Shown: positions 59,801 to 63,400, counted from the first letter of the stretch. The stretch is 64,000 bases of DNA from Symbiodinium natans (GCA_905221605.1 CAJNDS010002069.1:141541-205540); one strand, 5' to 3'. Translations and numbers: made by a program. Notes: a model not told the origin generated them from the letters alone.

Positions 59801-60003
59801 TAGCGGAGCTAGTACTGCATGGAGTCTCAAAATGGAAGAGGCAACTCACAGCGTGACTGACAGCATGAATGCCACAGAAAGTACACGCAGCCATGCCCCC
59901 TGGTGGGTGTTGTGCTTGTTGATCCACGGTCTCCTTGAGCTTCTTGAAGTTTGCCTTAACATCATCCTCCATCTGGAGTGCATCCACTGTGCCCCACCTC
60001 ACT
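5420..60003 (-). CDS. Axonemal dynein heavy chain, giant multi-exon gene (C-terminal part outside window)
   Basis: Dynein heavy chains are the ATP-driven motors of cilia and flagella. About 50 short minus-strand exons spell conserved dynein blocks in the correct order over about 54 kb: MELHKF and the linker, [10 protein letters not shown] (AAA1 P-loop), CFDEFNR (AAA1 Walker B), [29 protein letters not shown]-like [12 protein letters not shown] and [11 protein letters not shown] (AAA2), FIDDLNMP and CMNPTAGSF (AAA3), [10 protein letters not shown] and [11 protein letters not shown] (AAA3/AAA4). The blocks resemble the outer-arm beta/gamma group, but I cannot fix the paralogue. Exons are about 40-170 bp. 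Five introns exceed about 4 kb and hold other genes. AAA4 to the C-terminus would lie below base 5400, beyond or past the satellite. The N-terminus is not defined. Exon groups follow as separate entries. Intactness as a gene is likely but unproven, since splice sites were not modelled. Confidence 0.93.
6577..6631. repeat. Interstitial telomere-type repeat (CCCTAAA)
   Basis: About seven CCCTAAA units inside a dynein intron. Confidence 0.95.
6725..6835. mobile_element. Intronic inverted-repeat element, copy in dynein AAA3 intron
   Basis: Reads GGGGGTACCCCTACTATACC, then TTATAATAGGAACCCCCG, and ends TTTTCGGAAACCCCCACATG. It is more diverged than the other three, but keeps the same terminal block and spacing. 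Confidence 0.5.
7320..8560 (-). CDS. Dynein heavy chain exons: AAA3
   Basis: Exons: 8560-8500 ([21 protein letters not shown]-loop region), 8310-8246 ([19 protein letters not shown]), 8153-8081 ([20 protein letters not shown] then NMP), 8016-7951 ([19 protein letters not shown]), 7705-7642 ([16 protein letters not shown]) and 7396-7320 ([20 protein letters not shown]). These match N.YT.S..LQ...E.PLEKK.G, the Walker B FIDD.NMP, HWYDR and CMNPT.GSF.I..RLQRHF of AAA3. AAA3 binds and slowly hydrolyses ATP and gates the motor. The exact P-loop start is split by an intron and not certain. Confidence 0.95.
8962..8983. repeat. TA microsatellite in an AT-rich intron patch
   Basis: A short (TA)n run within an AT-rich stretch (8955-9030) in the dynein intron between the 9.5- and 8.56-kb exons. 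The rest of that intron (8600-9490) shows no exon. Confidence 0.9.
9497..10398 (-). CDS. Dynein heavy chain exons: AAA2 to AAA3
   Basis: Exons: 10398-10310 ([19 protein letters not shown]), 10272-10172 ([20 protein letters not shown]), 10046-9972 ([19 protein letters not shown]), 9830-9745 ([20 protein letters not shown]), about 9695-9630 ([20 protein letters not shown]) and 9543-9497 ([14 protein letters not shown]). This follows the order W....SW, LF.KY, IP...V...C.LL, E..FVF...WAFGG, F..WW..E.KTIKFP..G.VFDYY.D of outer-arm type chains. An in-frame TGA at about 9734 is best explained by a very short intron beginning GTGAGC. Confidence 0.92.
10847..11700 (-). CDS. Dynein heavy chain exons: AAA2
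   Basis: Exons: 11700-11628 ([20 protein letters not shown], at the AAA2 P-loop), 11520-11447 ([20 protein letters not shown]), 11372-11313 ([20 protein letters not shown]), 11230-11157 ([20 protein letters not shown]), 11093-11080 (VMDDS), 11016-10976 ([13 protein letters not shown]) and 10924-10847 ([20 protein letters not shown]). The strings TNELYG, REW.DG, KWI..DGD.D..WIE and LTL...ERI.L are standard AAA2. As read, the P-loop has Phe where the invariant Gly before Lys is expected (GSFKS), unless a splice junction falls there. ATP at AAA2 is bound but not hydrolysed in known dyneins. Confidence 0.93.
12057..12228 (-). CDS. Dynein heavy chain exon: AAA1-AAA2 connector
   Basis: Reads [20 protein letters not shown], then [15 protein letters not shown] and FEQVCVEAG. 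The dynein consensus after AAA1 is D..LF..L..DLFPG, so placement is clear. It is one of the longer exons here (about 170 bp). Confidence 0.88.
13470..13519. repeat. TA microsatellite
   Basis: (TA)n broken by TG, just downstream (minus sense) of the last recognised beta-hydroxylase exon. Confidence 0.95.
13575..15616 (-). CDS. Aspartyl/asparaginyl beta-hydroxylase domain protein, nested in a dynein intron
   Basis: A 2-oxoglutarate/iron oxygenase of the ASPH type, which hydroxylates Asp/Asn in secretory-pathway proteins. Minus-strand exons in order: 15560-15412 ([16 protein letters not shown] then [12 protein letters not shown]), 14895-14767 ([20 protein letters not shown]), 14360-14256 ([20 protein letters not shown] then CSQVPRTC), 14068-13957 ([20 protein letters not shown] then LVAHLG) and 13705-13575 ([20 protein letters not shown] then [11 protein letters not shown]). 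The C...P.T block, the PH.G....RL..HLG stretch and the later DD.Y.H are family signatures, and the histidines expected to bind iron are kept. The final 2-oxoglutarate-binding Arg segment is not certain; a segment near 12930-12880 ([16 protein letters not shown]) is a weak candidate. The gene lies wholly between dynein exons at 17.2 and 12.2 kb, same strand. Confidence 0.82.
14381..14492. mobile_element. Intronic inverted-repeat element, 105-125-bp family, copy in beta-hydroxylase gene
   Basis: Starts ATGGGGGGTTTATGAAAATA and ends with CGTAAACCCCCAAAT, with GGGGACCCC, GGGATTCCC and GGACCCCAGTAAGGTACCCC inside. The ends are complementary (GGGGGTTT/AAACCCCC). It lies in the intron between the second and third hydroxylase exons. 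Related copies are at 6725-6835, 39966-40092 and 54403-54515. Confidence 0.6.
15240..15365. repeat. GCGGTGCGCGGCGGCGCGCG repeat
   Basis: About 120 bp of alternating GCGGTGCGC and GGCGGCGCG words, the most GC-rich patch of the window, within the beta-hydroxylase gene. It keeps several frames open by composition alone. Confidence 0.9.
16966..17163. repeat. ACATAC/ATCATAC microsatellite
   Basis: Runs of TACATATG- and ACATATCATAC-type words, about 200 bp, intronic. Confidence 0.95.
17212..17357 (-). CDS. Dynein heavy chain exon: end of AAA1
   Basis: Reads QLSHRYKM, a few unconserved residues, then [20 protein letters not shown] and LSEQAVLMR. The dynein consensus here is LS.Q.HYDFGLR..K.VL..AG..KR, followed by S E..VL.RALRD. 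The residues between YKM and LRSLR do not match, so a tiny intron or divergence is possible. It follows the exon at 37.24 kb across a 20-kb intron and precedes the exon at 12.23 kb across 5 kb. Confidence 0.85.
17358..18544. other. Intron stretch without a recognised gene
   Basis: Between the dynein exon at 17.36 kb and the triplicated repeat. Only weak open frames are seen, for example a minus frame at 18453-18259 with no known motif. Confidence 0.5.
19876..20193. repeat. CA-rich microsatellite tract in copy 1
   Basis: About 320 bp of (CA)n broken by GACA, CGCA and CCCA words. It keeps all six frames largely open and creates long threonine/histidine or cysteine/valine frames that are not genes. 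Confidence 0.98.
20922..20963. repeat. Interstitial telomere-type repeat (TTTAGGG)
   Basis: About six TTTAGGG units at the junction of copies 1 and 2. Confidence 0.95.
22302..22646. repeat. CA-rich microsatellite tract in copy 2
   Basis: About 345 bp, same structure as in copy 1 with different run lengths, showing that the tract length changes between otherwise near-identical copies. Confidence 0.98.
23480..23533. repeat. Interstitial telomere-type repeat (TTTAGGG)
   Basis: About eight TTTAGGG units at the junction of copies 2 and 3. Confidence 0.95.
23561..25989. repeat. Segmental tandem repeat, copy 3 of 3
   Basis: Third copy. Its CA tract (24844-25296) is the longest and has a pure CAGA run of about 75 bp (25071-25149). 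A short deletion removes TGATACTGAGTCACGATTCA-type sequence near 24078, and AGACG is inserted near 24255. The coding-like minus segments are retained (about 25510-25299 and 25750-25554). After 25990 the sequence diverges from the other copies and lacks the TTTAGGG run. Confidence 0.92.
24844..25296. repeat. CA/CAGA microsatellite tract in copy 3
   Basis: About 450 bp, expanded mainly by a pure CAGA tetranucleotide run and extra GCACGCACGCAC words. Confidence 0.98.
25990..27640. other. Intron stretch without a recognised gene
   Basis: Between the triplicated repeat and the BTB gene. A 270-codon plus-strand frame (26466-27278) has no recognisable motif and a composition like translated intron. 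A minus-strand segment near 27165-27070 ([20 protein letters not shown]) looks somewhat coding-like but has no partner exons that I can identify. Confidence 0.4.
27645..27790. repeat. CTAGTAGTAA minisatellite
   Basis: About 14 imperfect copies of a 10-bp word (AACTAGTAGT) with variants such as AACCAGTAGT. It lies in intron sequence just downstream of the last BTB exon found. Confidence 0.9.
27806..28785 (-). CDS. BTB/POZ-domain protein, nested in the 20-kb dynein intron
   Basis: Minus-strand exons give the BTB fold in order. 28785-28720: [15 protein letters not shown]. 28630-28465: [18 protein letters not shown], then [20 protein letters not shown], the opening beta strands, where BTB proteins have DV.F...D....AH...L. 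28373-28288: [20 protein letters not shown], the SPVF.AM..G....E block. 28180-28058: [12 protein letters not shown] then [10 protein letters not shown], the F...L.YLYTG...LL..A. block. 27925-27806: [20 protein letters not shown] then [17 protein letters not shown], the helical part after BTB. Such proteins are commonly adaptors for cullin-3 ubiquitin ligases or scaffolds; which applies here is unknown. Downstream exons after 27800 were not resolved. A CTAGTAGTAA minisatellite follows directly. Confidence 0.75.
29432..30481 (-). CDS. Single-exon protein: PIGAV repeats plus RapZ-C-like domain (349 residues)
   Basis: An uninterrupted 349-codon minus-strand frame. Residues about 18-140 are short repeats: two units ending [13 protein letters not shown], then four 18-residue units of the type SAGV(Q)(C)[13 protein letters not shown] proline-rich linker follows (about 165-195). 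Residues about 215-305 read [19 protein letters not shown], a short spacer, SGHKLF, and later [14 protein letters not shown]. This D.R...(D)P..R....G plus C..G.HRSV pattern is that of the C-terminal domain of the bacterial RNase-adapter family RapZ/YvcJ, which binds nucleotide-sugar or RNA ligands in bacteria. The eukaryotic role is unknown. Lack of introns contrasts with all neighbours and suggests retroposition or a mobile-element cargo. It sits in the 20-kb dynein intron, same strand. Confidence 0.7.
   Translation of the reverse strand: MLPFPVGRLADEDVRRPHMQPIGAVTKKEPKTDLRMQPIGAVTKKEPKPETALRTVSAGVKRKQSDVIPIGAVPSAGIQRKRSDVIPIGAAPSAGVQCKRSNVIPIGAVPSAGVECKRSDVIPIGAVRKYQPSHTTPIGAATNRQHVDMKSADAEEIPHGRLRVAEPPYPPPWLATAGPPPEVLRPAEPSFPPSWCVLHQREVRIHVWGGQADDRDLDYVVDCRCFSDPGRDPSLRSHSGHHDETLASVSGHKLFTKEVDKLLRFLVQFQGPVVQLGFFCRAGRHRSVAMSWLTRVLVQSLGAVSCRMHYSRQSSHLCWSCARCREDTARKSNLETELAEYARERIQDL
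30100..30430. repeat. 54-bp in-frame tandem repeat within the RapZ-C-like ORF
   Basis: Four copies of a 54-bp unit containing CAGCCCCTATAGGGATGACA are followed by two shorter units with CAGCCCCTATAGGTTGCATA. The 54-bp period encodes the 18-residue repeat, so the array is coding and frame-preserving. The unit core CCCCTATAGGG is nearly palindromic. Confidence 0.9.
30592..30641. repeat. TA microsatellite pair
   Basis: Two (TA)n runs separated by about 25 bp, about 110 bp upstream (minus sense) of the start of the RapZ-C-like frame. Confidence 0.9.
30840..32625. repeat. Intronic repeat stretch rich in telomere-like words
   Basis: Contains degenerate TTTAGGG/TTCAGGG words (30830-31070), a clean TTTAGGG/TTTGGGG run (about 31663-31770), a CCCTAAA run (about 32014-32068), and more TTTAGGG near 32185-32230. 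Three repeats of GCTGTGTTTCGAAACA-like sequence occur at 31150-31210. Homopolymer C/G runs lie near 31279, 31327 and 32397. A possible member of the 105-125-bp inverted-repeat family lies near 31852-31965. No gene is recognised. Confidence 0.8.
31387..31498. mobile_element. 112-bp MITE-like element with perfect 19-bp inverted ends
   Basis: Begins GAAAGGACTGTTGTGAGGC and ends with its exact reverse complement GCCTCACAACAGTCCTTTC. No coding capacity. A related single end (GGGGACTGTTGTGAGGCGGA) occurs at about 29204-29224, so this is a repeated family. Target duplications are not evident. Confidence 0.7.
32630..33540 (-). CDS. Possible O-methyltransferase exons
   Basis: Two minus-strand segments look coding: about 33520-33360 ([20 protein letters not shown] then [10 protein letters not shown]) and 32880-32690 ([20 protein letters not shown], then [12 protein letters not shown]). 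The second resembles the plant-type O-methyltransferase stretch in which a G.P....A.G.DLW...... block precedes the SAM-binding domain. The first could be its N-terminal dimerisation helix. No SAM-binding GGG.G motif was found, so this is a tentative call and the pieces may belong to the membrane-protein gene upstream. Same strand as dynein, inside the same intron. Confidence 0.25.
33954..36800 (-). CDS. Multi-pass membrane protein exons, nested in the 20-kb dynein intron, family not recognised
   Basis: A series of minus-strand exon-like segments with hydrophobic stretches: about 36600-36500 ([15 protein letters not shown]), 36330-36200 ([19 protein letters not shown]), 35930-35690 ([19 protein letters not shown] then [13 protein letters not shown]), 35380-35215 ([20 protein letters not shown] then [18 protein letters not shown]), 35090-34955 ([20 protein letters not shown]), 34700-34560 ([15 protein letters not shown]), 34430-34330 ([20 protein letters not shown]) and 34290-34170 ([20 protein letters not shown]). 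The repeated 18-22-residue apolar runs suggest at least six membrane spans. I do not recognise a transporter or channel signature, and exon joins are uncertain. Some segments could be chance frames. Confidence 0.45.
37244..37878 (-). CDS. Dynein heavy chain exons: AAA1, second half
   Basis: Four exons: 37878-37805 ([20 protein letters not shown]), 37731-37660 ([20 protein letters not shown]), 37603-37539 ([20 protein letters not shown]) and 37317-37244 ([20 protein letters not shown]). The run [15 protein letters not shown] then LFRP....VPD is diagnostic of dynein AAA1. The third exon begins after TTTTAG|GCGCTG. The intron between the third and fourth exon (about 220 bp) is mostly filled by a 147-bp inverted-repeat element (37378-37524). 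The next dynein exon is about 20 kb further on, at 17.36 kb. Confidence 0.95.
37378..37524. mobile_element. 147-bp MITE-like inverted-repeat element filling a dynein intron
   Basis: The left end reads ATACTTGGAGGTTCAGGGTA and continues CTTATAACCCAAT. The reverse complement of the right end reads ATACTTGGAGGTTCATGGTA and continues CTTCGTAACCCAAT. These inverted arms of about 33 bp differ at only a few positions. The centre (GTTAGAACCC and GGGTTAGAAT) is also partly self-complementary. Its right end lies about 15 bp from the dynein exon at 37539. Its placement inside a 220-bp intron fits the introner-type elements reported from dinoflagellates, but the target duplication is not clear by eye. 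Confidence 0.65.
37879..39351. other. Dynein intron stretch between AAA1 exon and aspartyl protease
   Basis: No recognised exon. A hydrophobic minus-strand segment near 38260-38160 ([20 protein letters not shown]) might be a C-terminal membrane anchor of the protease gene, but this is speculative. A G-rich run lies at 38459-38480. Confidence 0.4.
39352..42700 (-). CDS. Pepsin-like (A1 family) aspartyl protease, nested in a dynein intron
   Basis: Minus-strand exons give the A1 protease order. About 42700-42586: [20 protein letters not shown] (first catalytic DTG). 41868-41791: [19 protein letters not shown]. 41735-41650: [20 protein letters not shown]. 41325-41280: MLDACFA. 41018-40950: [16 protein letters not shown]. 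40513-40398: [20 protein letters not shown]. 40362-40267: [17 protein letters not shown] (second catalytic DTG). 39958-39908: [13 protein letters not shown]. 39840-39760: [17 protein letters not shown]. 39445-39352: [15 protein letters not shown]. Both catalytic aspartates and the late WI.G..F.R block are present, so an active endopeptidase is plausible. The N-terminus, a signal peptide and the extreme C-terminus were not resolved. The whole gene lies between dynein exons at 44.8 and 37.88 kb, same strand. Confidence 0.85.
39966..40092. mobile_element. Intronic inverted-repeat element, copy in aspartyl protease gene
   Basis: Shares AAAGGGGACCCCTAA, GGGATCCCTTAGAATAAGGA and CCCCAACAAGGTACCC with the copy at 14.4 kb and ends AACCCCCATAT. 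It lies in the intron before the exon encoding [13 protein letters not shown]. Confidence 0.6.
42490..42537. repeat. Interstitial telomere-type repeat (CCCTAAA)
   Basis: About six CCCTAAA units just downstream of the first aspartyl-protease exon found. Confidence 0.95.
42701..44003. other. Intron / upstream stretch without a recognised exon
   Basis: Between the first aspartyl-protease exon found and the 202-codon frame. Telomere-like words (CCCTAAACC variants near 42740-42800) and several open frames on both strands occur, none with a recognised motif. The protease start, including any signal peptide, should be sought here. Confidence 0.5.
44004..44612 (-). CDS. Single-exon hypothetical protein, 202 residues, inside a dynein intron
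   Basis: An uninterrupted minus-strand frame from ATG at 44612 to a stop at 44004. Composition looks like protein: a basic, lysine/arginine-rich middle ([17 protein letters not shown], then [17 protein letters not shown]) and a glutamate-rich end ([20 protein letters not shown]). No signal peptide or membrane segment is seen. It resembles no family I recognise. It could be a single-exon retrogene, one long exon of a nested gene, or upstream sequence of the neighbouring aspartyl protease. Exons elsewhere in this window are much shorter, so a 609-bp open exon is unusual here. Confidence 0.45.
   Translation of the reverse strand: MPCNLPHENKSHLQLRCSLPSNFGCLRSARPSEDRAMDRAIKELQKDPAKAIARLLADPASRKRIVKKVSSLIMKKKIWVPAARASAKTSKKEPVKTKQFWEVRFSSPAVEERVSADPYDDSLMEDFGELAEIFGCGSGAFTQTHQSKKGAIDAAVCWVEEDSGLGLAEDELSEVRRGLEKEGSWAHEEELLVELSKCTLLP
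44800..45650 (-). CDS. Dynein heavy chain exons: AAA1 P-loop and Walker B
   Basis: Exons: 45650-45560 ([20 protein letters not shown] then RIYVTATQ), 45505-45433 ([20 protein letters not shown] then STKD), 45363-45313 ([11 protein letters not shown]), 45040-44980 ([17 protein letters not shown]) and 44875-44800 ([20 protein letters not shown]). AAA1 is the main ATP-hydrolysing site of dynein. Its P-loop GPAGTGKT and the Walker B stretch CFDEFNR are intact, which argues for a working motor rather than a pseudogene. The intron after 44800 is 6.9 kb and contains an aspartyl protease gene and a 202-codon frame before AAA1 resumes at 37.88 kb. Confidence 0.93.
45895..46195. repeat. AGGCCT/TTCAGGCCT palindromic word cluster
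   Basis: Repeated GAGGCCT, TTCAGGCCTT, GAAGCTTCAGGC and their complements give many short hairpins over 300 bp, in the dynein intron between the 46.6- and 45.65-kb exons. Function unknown; it may be a decayed inverted-repeat element. Confidence 0.6.
46590..50180 (-). CDS. Dynein heavy chain exons: linker to AAA1 approach
   Basis: A compact run of exons: 50180-50135 ([14 protein letters not shown]), 50085-49990 ([18 protein letters not shown]), 49905-49858 ([15 protein letters not shown]), 49670-49583 ([19 protein letters not shown]), 49013-48940 ([14 protein letters not shown]), 48866-48825 ([11 protein letters not shown]), 48755-48686 ([20 protein letters not shown]), 48495-48432 ([12 protein letters not shown]), 48400-48290 (ending [13 protein letters not shown]), 47515-47412 ([13 protein letters not shown]), 47015-46944 ([19 protein letters not shown]), 46885-46815 ([20 protein letters not shown]) and 46637-46590 ([13 protein letters not shown]). 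These are successive hallmarks of the linker, for example FPRFYF.S...LL..LS. The 47.5-47.0 kb joins are the least certain. A long mixed microsatellite (49415-49551) lies in one intron. Confidence 0.87.
49415..49551. repeat. Compound microsatellite (CA, TA, CATA, GA)
   Basis: Successive (CA)n, (TA)n, (CATA)n and (GA)n runs in a dynein intron, directly beside the exon reading [11 protein letters not shown]. Confidence 0.97.
51171..51349. repeat. ATTCTTATT 9-bp microsatellite
   Basis: About 19 units of a 9-bp word. It yields artefactual LLF or NNK repeat frames. Confidence 0.97.
51471..51535. repeat. Interstitial telomere-type repeat (TTTAGGG)
   Basis: About nine perfect TTTAGGG units inside the 4.7-kb dynein intron, among the longest uninterrupted runs in the window. 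Confidence 0.95.
53520..54360 (-). CDS. Unidentified nested gene fragments, helical-repeat-like
   Basis: Three minus-strand segments look coding: 54360-54255 ([20 protein letters not shown] then [11 protein letters not shown]), 53830-53695 ([20 protein letters not shown] then [13 protein letters not shown], opening after CCTAG|GACGAG) and 53640-53520 ([20 protein letters not shown], ending in a stop, opening after GTCAG|GACC). The amphipathic helices are reminiscent of ARM/HEAT repeats, but I do not recognise a family. A leucine-rich segment at about 52830-52700 ([20 protein letters not shown]) may belong too. They lie in the 4.7-kb dynein intron between 54.87 and 50.18 kb. Confidence 0.35.
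53855..53978. repeat. GAGAAAGAGA purine microsatellite
   Basis: About 120 bp of GAGAAA words. The minus strand is a pyrimidine tract lying directly upstream of an exon acceptor (CCTAG|GACGAG), so it may also act as a polypyrimidine tract. Confidence 0.95.
54403..54515. mobile_element. Intronic inverted-repeat element, copy in dynein linker intron
   Basis: Contains CGGGGACCCCGAT, AGGATTCCCTTTTTATAGGG, ACCCCAATGAGGTTCCCG and ends TCGGAAACCCCCATGT, the same order of blocks as the copies at 14.4 and 40.0 kb. Confidence 0.6.
54868..55315 (-). CDS. Dynein heavy chain exons: linker
   Basis: Four short exons: about 55315-55270 ([13 protein letters not shown]), 55198-55146 ([16 protein letters not shown]), 55070-55028 ([13 protein letters not shown]) and 54937-54868 ([19 protein letters not shown]). 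Together they match the linker pattern V..I...A..E.KME..L..L...W....F, then LL....ED.E.LE.NQ. The first lies only about 65 bp after the last WD40 exon of the nested gene. The following dynein exon (VQNMFASRF) is 4.7 kb downstream at 50.18 kb. Confidence 0.8.
55380..58444 (-). CDS. WD40-repeat (beta-propeller) protein, nested in a dynein linker intron
   Basis: Minus-strand exons show successive WD40 blades: about 58310-58210 ([20 protein letters not shown]), 57600-57515 ([18 protein letters not shown]), 56745-56660 ([17 protein letters not shown]), 56570-56400 ([20 protein letters not shown]), 56330-56050 ([18 protein letters not shown], then [20 protein letters not shown]), 55970-55880 ([20 protein letters not shown]), 55810-55720 ([20 protein letters not shown]), 55650-55525 ([20 protein letters not shown], then FIASGS) and 55460-55400 ([20 protein letters not shown]). 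At least seven blades are suggested. EVWG and DEVW resemble EML-type propellers, but the family is not fixed. Every exon lies between dynein exons at 59.29 and 55.32 kb, on the same strand. A fusion with dynein cannot be excluded from sequence alone. Confidence 0.78.
57701..57760. repeat. Interstitial telomere-type repeat (TTTAGGG)
   Basis: About eight TTTAGGG units in an intron of the WD40 gene; degenerate units continue to 57780. Confidence 0.95.
59285..60003 (-). CDS. Dynein heavy chain exons: tail and start of linker
   Basis: Five exons on the minus strand: about 60003-59910 ([20 protein letters not shown]), 59788-59640 ([20 protein letters not shown] then [19 protein letters not shown]), 59620-59523 ([13 protein letters not shown] then [14 protein letters not shown]), 59462-59405 ([14 protein letters not shown]) and 59372-59285 ([18 protein letters not shown]). 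The series F..EV..., VRKY, then PLV..L....MR.RHW, then L.D...MELH.F is the standard end of the dynein tail and beginning of the linker. The joins are consistent with acceptor AG|G sites such as AATCAACCCAG|GTC. The next linker exon is 4 kb away, on the far side of a WD40 gene. Confidence 0.85.
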
Positions 60004-60329
60004 TGCTCACATTTGTGCTCAAGTACGGTGTGTTTTGGGTCCCCCTAACCATAAGGGCCCGGTATTTATCACTACAGGTACCCCAAAACCCCTCATTCAG
60101 GGACCTACCAAGCTGCATCTCACATCTTCGACCTACCCGGCCTCTTCACCAAATATGCCTCGGTCAGTCGGATCCTGCGAAGCCCAGCGTTCGGCACCAA
60201 AGGTTTCTAGGGTTTTTGGCTTAGGGTTTGAGGATGTTTGAGGGTTGTGTTTGCTCCGTAACTAATTTCCTGACTAAACTCATTGCTTCTTAATTGATTC
60301 CCTAAATCGTACCCCCTAAACCCTAGGGT

Positions 60330-60490
60330 CCATGGCCGTCCTCTCCACCTCGTGGTCCCAAAGCGACTTGATGAGCGCAACGTCCTTCTCCCAATCAACG
60401 GGGAAGCTTGCCACGACCAGCCGGTTGCCAAAAAGAAAAAGAATGTTGATTCCCACACAGGCAACGCAGAGCTCAACAATTCTCCGACCA
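60330..60490 (-). CDS. Unassigned exon-like segment upstream of the dynein tail
   Basis: One minus-strand frame reads IVELCVACVGINILFLFGNR, then SFPVDWEKDVALIKSLWDHE, and stops shortly after. The second half resembles the LK.LWD motif of dynein tails, but it sits upstream of exons that normally precede that motif. The first half looks like a membrane span. Its gene is therefore unclear. Confidence 0.35.
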
Positions 60491-60499
60491 CCAAAAAAA

Positions 60500-63400
60500 G
60501 TCTCTAACCTTTGAGACGAGCACGCCTTCTCAATTCTGTCAGGCAGGCAATGCCTGTAATGCCTAATTGCGCAATCGTGTGGCAGGCTCAGGGCTCCCCT
60601 ATAAGGTTCTTAAGCGGTTTTTAACCAGCCCCGCCTGACAATCTGTGGAATTCCTAAATCTTCTTCCCGAAAATGCCCTGCCATTCGGCCCCGCGGCCGA
60701 TGGCTGCCACCGACTACCTGTTCCAGCACTGCCATCTGTACAGATCTCGCCTGCTTGACCCCTTGAAAGCCACACACCCTCGGCTCCTGGAAGGCATGTG
60801 GCCGAAGCTACAGCCAGCCCTACTGGGACACCCAAAGAAAGACCATCAAATCCTAGACCTCTCGACTCTTCCATATGCCAGCGGCATACCTTGACACTGA
60901 AGAGAGCGTAGCCACCCCCGTTTTCAACGGGCAGGGCACCACGTCCACATTAAGTCAGACACGGGGCTTGAGGAGCTGTAGAAATAACAACAATATAATG
61001 GTATTCACAGTAATAATCATAGTAATTATACTAATAGTACTACTAAGAATAATTCTAATAGCAATAATAATTTCGATTCAACTCTCTCCTGTATTGACTC
61101 TTCAAGCCCAAATCATCCGTTTGTAAGCAGGCAAGTTTGGCAGGCTGGAAACAGTGGCAGGTTCCACGTTCAACATATGAGAAACTGAGGGACCCACCCA
61201 GAAATCCTAACAAACGCCAGTTCGGCATTGACTTCATCAGAACGGAACTGGCCGCCCAAAATCAGGAACACTCAATTGCGCACCATGGGCACGTCCACCT
61301 GCTGGTGGTTGTTGGCGAATCATGCTTGATGGTGCATTTTTGGCTTGCAGATGCTTGCAGTTGAGCTGTCTCTAGTGTGTAGGTCTTGAGTTGCTCCACT
61401 GCTTCTTGCCATCACAGAGACGAATGTCACGCACGACGACGCATGTCACACGCGCCCTCCAAAACCAGGGACCCGGCCAGCCAGCTGGTTGCCAGCAAGC
61501 CGTAAGGATGCACCCGAGTTGGCTCCGGGCCGAAGAGACAGCGCAGGGCTGCCAATGGGGCCTCGGACCGCAAGGATGCACCCGATGTGAGCTGCAACGG
61601 CGCAGAGTCCCAAATGCTGTCTTCTCTGTGGAATATTGCGGAACCGTACTGTATGATCACGGCAATTACCTTTCAAAGGGGCCATAGTGTCGCGAGCTGC
61701 TCGATTACATCCCGCTCGAAGCATCTTAGCTTTGCTGAGGGCCCTGCGGGAGACGCCAGCGGCATGCAACAAAGGTGACGATGCGCTCTGCTGCATGCCA
61801 GCGCAGCTCGCTGCTGCGCCCTTGGGTCACAGCACTTGGCACTTGGTCCAACCCAACCCAAAGCCCGGAATGACTCTTTCTCTGTCCTACGCAACTTGGG
61901 TTTAGGATGGTTTAGGATTGCTGCTTTCGCGAAAAGCTGTGCCAGGTCCAAGAGCATCTGTTGCCAAGCAACACTGTGCCAACCGTCGCCCCTCGCAGAA
62001 GTCCGGCTGGAAAGCCCTGAAAACTTTGGAGGCAAAAACACACTGACGGTCGCTGGCCATGTCCGAAAGAGAACTATAGGTGTGCCTGAGCGAGCATCCT
62101 CCCAGTCCTCCAAGCGAATGGTCGAAGCCAGGTTTTGCTGACCTAGGACCAATCAGCGCCGCCAACGCTTTGGGGTTAAAGGAGTTTTTTTGGTTTTTTC
62201 TTTTTTTTGCGGGAGGGCGGGGGGCGGGGGGGGGGCGGGGGCTCAGCAGCATACCGCTCCTTGACCCCAAAGTCTGAGGAGTTCGGGCTTAGGGTTTCGG
62301 GATGCTTGGAGTTCAGCATTCAGCACCCCAAACCCTAAACCCTAAAAAAGACCCCAGGCCCTACGCCCTAAACGTGAAGTCGTCCAAATGCAGCTGCAGC
62401 GGCTGCTGAATGGAAAGCCGCCTGCTCTTTGACTCGCAGGCTGCCTCGATCTACCGTCCTGGTGTACGGCTTTTGCTTAATTTGAAGGGCTATGATATGA
62501 TGTCTTGTTATAAGGGACATTTTGGTTAGAGATGTCCGTGTATATGTCAATGCTGCCAGCGTGAGAACGGCGGGTGGCGGGAGAGTCCAAGTGCAAGAGC
62601 TCCTGGGCGCAGCGAAAGCCCACCGGGGGCTGCCAGCCACACGGGGAATCGCCCCGAGCTCTCTGGGCCCCTGAGTCATGGCATGACCGCGACATATGAA
62701 GAAGGGCGGCTCCTTTCCCCCAAACTTCCCAGCTCAGCGCAGAAGATACTCGTGGGCTTTAAGGACTTTGGCGGCTTCACCCTCCCAAGTCGGCCGGGCA
62801 GCCAGATTCAGAATCCTCCACGTCCTCCAGTCTCAGCGTCGCCGCCAAGTCTATCCGGCCTGGCCGTTGCGCCCCCCCAGGGCCGATCAGCAGACGCGAT
62901 TCAGGAGATTCGGGATATTTCAAGGGGTTCATTCAGGAGACTCAAGACCAACTCCCCATCCCGACCTTTCAAGTTCGAGGAGAATCTAGATTGGCTGGTC
63001 ATGTCCAAAGGCGGAGAAGGTCCGGAGAAGGCCGCCTGCCACACGATGCCGCAGGGGAAGAAAACTGCTCAGCTCGGCTGCCCATGTCCCGTGGAATCAA
63101 AAAAAACATTCAGGTTGTCAGAGCTTTCACGGTCTAGCCTCGGGCTGCCCCATCAGCAACGCTTTCGCAGACACCATCTGATGCCTCGTGGCCGCTGCCT
63201 GAAAATGCTCAGAGTCGGATGCGGAACTCAAGATCAGGCTGAGGTCAACCTGCCTGGGGCCTCTCCTTCTGCGGACTGACGGAGTCCACAGCAGCTCGCC
63301 CTCTGCAGAGCTTCTCCTTGTATACTTCTGGGCAAATCCCAAGATGCCTTTCCTTACTTTAAAGCCGAACAGCAAGGAGCCTCCATGGCCATGCCTGCAG

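Noticed and set aside
62683-63279. 198-codon plus-strand frame
   Set aside because: No motif recognised, opposite strand to every convincing gene, and long chance frames are common in this GC-balanced sequence. Not called as a gene.
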